In this document: positions 17,912 to 19,097 of the stretch, piece by piece
Layout of the letters: every line of letters begins with the position of its first letter
How positions within the stretch are numbered: position 1 is the stretch's first letter
Assembly: GCA_009602725.1 (NCBI GenBank)
Contig: WELB01000030.1
Coordinates: 840,809-859,905 of the forward strand
Reading direction: 5' to 3'
Origin: Spirogloea muscicola
Taxonomy: Eukaryota; Streptophyta; Zygnematophyceae; Spirogloeales; Spirogloeaceae
Length of the DNA: 19,097 nucleotides
Made by a program: the position numbers and the translations under genes
The notes under the pieces: generated by a model
Database searches by the model: none
Seen by the model: the letters and a program-made list of their open reading frames with translations, nothing else
What the model was told of the DNA's origin: nothing

Positions 17912-18701
17912 TCAGCATCCCACTCTGTCTCGGGGAATCAATCGCAAGTCTGAACCGTGCTTCAAAAAGACGTTCCCGGCACTCTGCTGAGGATTGATGC
18001 CCACTCCATCTGCGACCAGAATTGTAGGTGTGGCAGGACATTCTATCAGCAGAGGCGCCTGGTTCTGACCTTGTCACGATAGTCTAAGAAACCCACGGCA
18101 ATAAAGCTGAAGCACAGAACTTGCTTGTGAGACACATTCTGTGAGCCACATTGATGACCTTGTCACACGAACCTAGGACAAGCTGTAGTGTTTGGAGCTC
18201 TGAAGACTTCAGGAGCTGCTGGCTCACCATTGGTGATGATGGCGCTGGTCTGCGGTGGCACCTTGAACTCCTCAGCCGCGAACTTGAGTACGGCCGTGAA
18301 GGGTGCCTCCTCGGGCACGTTAAAGCTGCGCTCAGAGACCGCTTGTAGCAGTCAGCCTGCGCTGTCGGCAGCAAGGCTGGCCGACGACACATGCTCGACA
18401 TCTGGCCCCTGATACGAAAGCGAGCTCCGACTGGTGCTTCCGCATGCACACCGTCTTCATGCGCTCAGGGAGGGCCGCAGGAGGCTCTGGCCGCCATGCG
18501 CGCTCGCACCAATGCACCCTTGCTTCCAAGTACGGGCTACATGACTAGGCTGAGTGGCAAATGGGTGCACAACTGGGTGCTGTCGAGAGGGCAGGGACGG
18601 GCCGGAGGCGGCCATGAAAGAGGGTCCGGAGCTCTCACACTTTGTAGGGCAGCTTGGGGTCGGACGTGAGCGTGACCTTGAACGACACCTTCCCGCCGGA
18701 C
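17912..18701 (-). CDS. UFM1: UFM1, ubiquitin-fold modifier 1 (coding exons; start codon apparently split by an intron)
   Basis: Ubiquitin-like protein attached by UBA5, UFC1 and UFL1 to targets such as ribosomal protein uL24 at the ER. Exons, in reading order on the minus strand: 18701-18639, 18325-18228, 18009-17912, with GT-AG introns and matching phases. The protein reads [20 protein letters not shown], then [48 protein letters not shown] and [11 protein letters not shown], about 86 aa with the initiator Met, the family length. The conjugating Gly is second to last, followed by one Cys that UFSP protease would remove. The first visible exon begins G-TCC after a CCGCAG acceptor, with an in-frame TGA and no ATG upstream, so the Met is inferred as AT|G from an earlier exon. 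A candidate AT|GTACGA donor lies at 19016-19013, which is speculative. Confidence 0.94.
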
Positions 18702-19097
18702 CTGCGGCCAGCCAGCGCTCCACGCCGCGCAGGCAGTCAGGCGGGCCGGGCTGCGCTGAGCGCCGTCAGCACGGCAGCTCGCTCCTTGTGCGCGAGCGCT
18801 TCTGAGCTTGGGAACGACGGCCTCGTCGTGACCAGGCCTTGCAGTGTAGCTCGGACCCCGAGCCCCGAGCCCTGTGAGGCTTCGGCCGCAGCAGAGGGCC
18901 CCGACCAGCCGGCCCCCGCTCGGGCCCGAGCGCGCCGGAGATGGCCAGGCGGCGGGCAGCCCGGCGCAGGCGGCGGCACAGGCTGAGGAAGGCGGCGGCG
19001 GGTCGAGCTCGTACATGATCAAGGCGACGCAGCCCGACGGCGGCGGCGGCGACGGCGGCGGCTGCGGCTGCGGCGGCAGCGGCGGTGCTGGCGGAGG
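18702..19097. other. GC-rich 5' flank of UFM1, with GGC-rich end
   Basis: This stretch should contain the first UFM1 exon or 5' UTR on the minus strand. Long frames on both strands reflect GC richness; none shows a domain. From about 19037 to the window end there is an imperfect GGC/GAC/TGC trinucleotide tract on the plus strand. Confidence 0.45.

Noticed and set aside
1-19097. tRNA, rRNA or CRISPR features
   Set aside because: No cloverleaf with a T-loop consensus, no rRNA-like block and no regularly spaced direct repeats with unique spacers were seen on either strand.

Overview
This window looks like nuclear DNA of a green alga, most likely a chlorophyte and possibly a trebouxiophyte. Four genes can be rebuilt exon by exon. 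They have many short GT-AG introns (118-471 nt), plant-like protein sequences and GC-rich first exons. The organism is inferred from these traits; no ribosomal or organellar marker is present.

Layout: (1) 1-261 (+), 3' end of a two-helix membrane protein with the proline-rich loop of the plant ARGOS/OSR family. (2) 300-4058 (+), a complete 14-exon mitochondrial 3-oxoacyl-ACP synthase (mtKAS, 479 aa), starting only 38 nt after the ARGOS-like stop. (3) 4059-6480, no convincing gene; two diverged tandem copies of a ~350-380 bp repeat, then hairpin repeats. (4) 6887-8051 (+), a trihelix (Myb/SANT-like) DNA-binding protein with a C-terminal coiled coil. (5) 8789-11700 (-), a complete 6-exon peroxisomal serine-glyoxylate aminotransferase (401 aa, C-terminal SRL). 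(6) 11701-13022, GC-rich 5' flank of the aminotransferase, then a mosaic of short repeats, a third (inverted) copy of the long repeat and a (GGC)n tract. (7) 13023-17298 (+), a complete 14-exon organellar TsaD/Qri7-type tRNA t6A synthase (496 aa). (8) 17912-18701 (-), UFM1, complete except that its start codon appears to be split by an intron.

The genes do not form one pathway. mtKAS (mitochondrial fatty acid/lipoate precursor synthesis), the aminotransferase (photorespiratory serine to hydroxypyruvate) and organellar TsaD (tRNA t6A37) are all organelle-targeted housekeeping enzymes. UFM1 is the ER-linked ubiquitin-like modifier, and the trihelix protein is probably a regulator.

The most interesting signals are: an ARGOS-like gene packed head-to-tail against mtKAS (a candidate dicistronic unit); two dispersed repeat families recurring in the same order upstream of both the trihelix and TsaD genes; a 35-nt near-perfect palindrome in the presumed TsaD 3' UTR; a GC-AG intron in the aminotransferase; and the apparent intron inside the UFM1 start codon.
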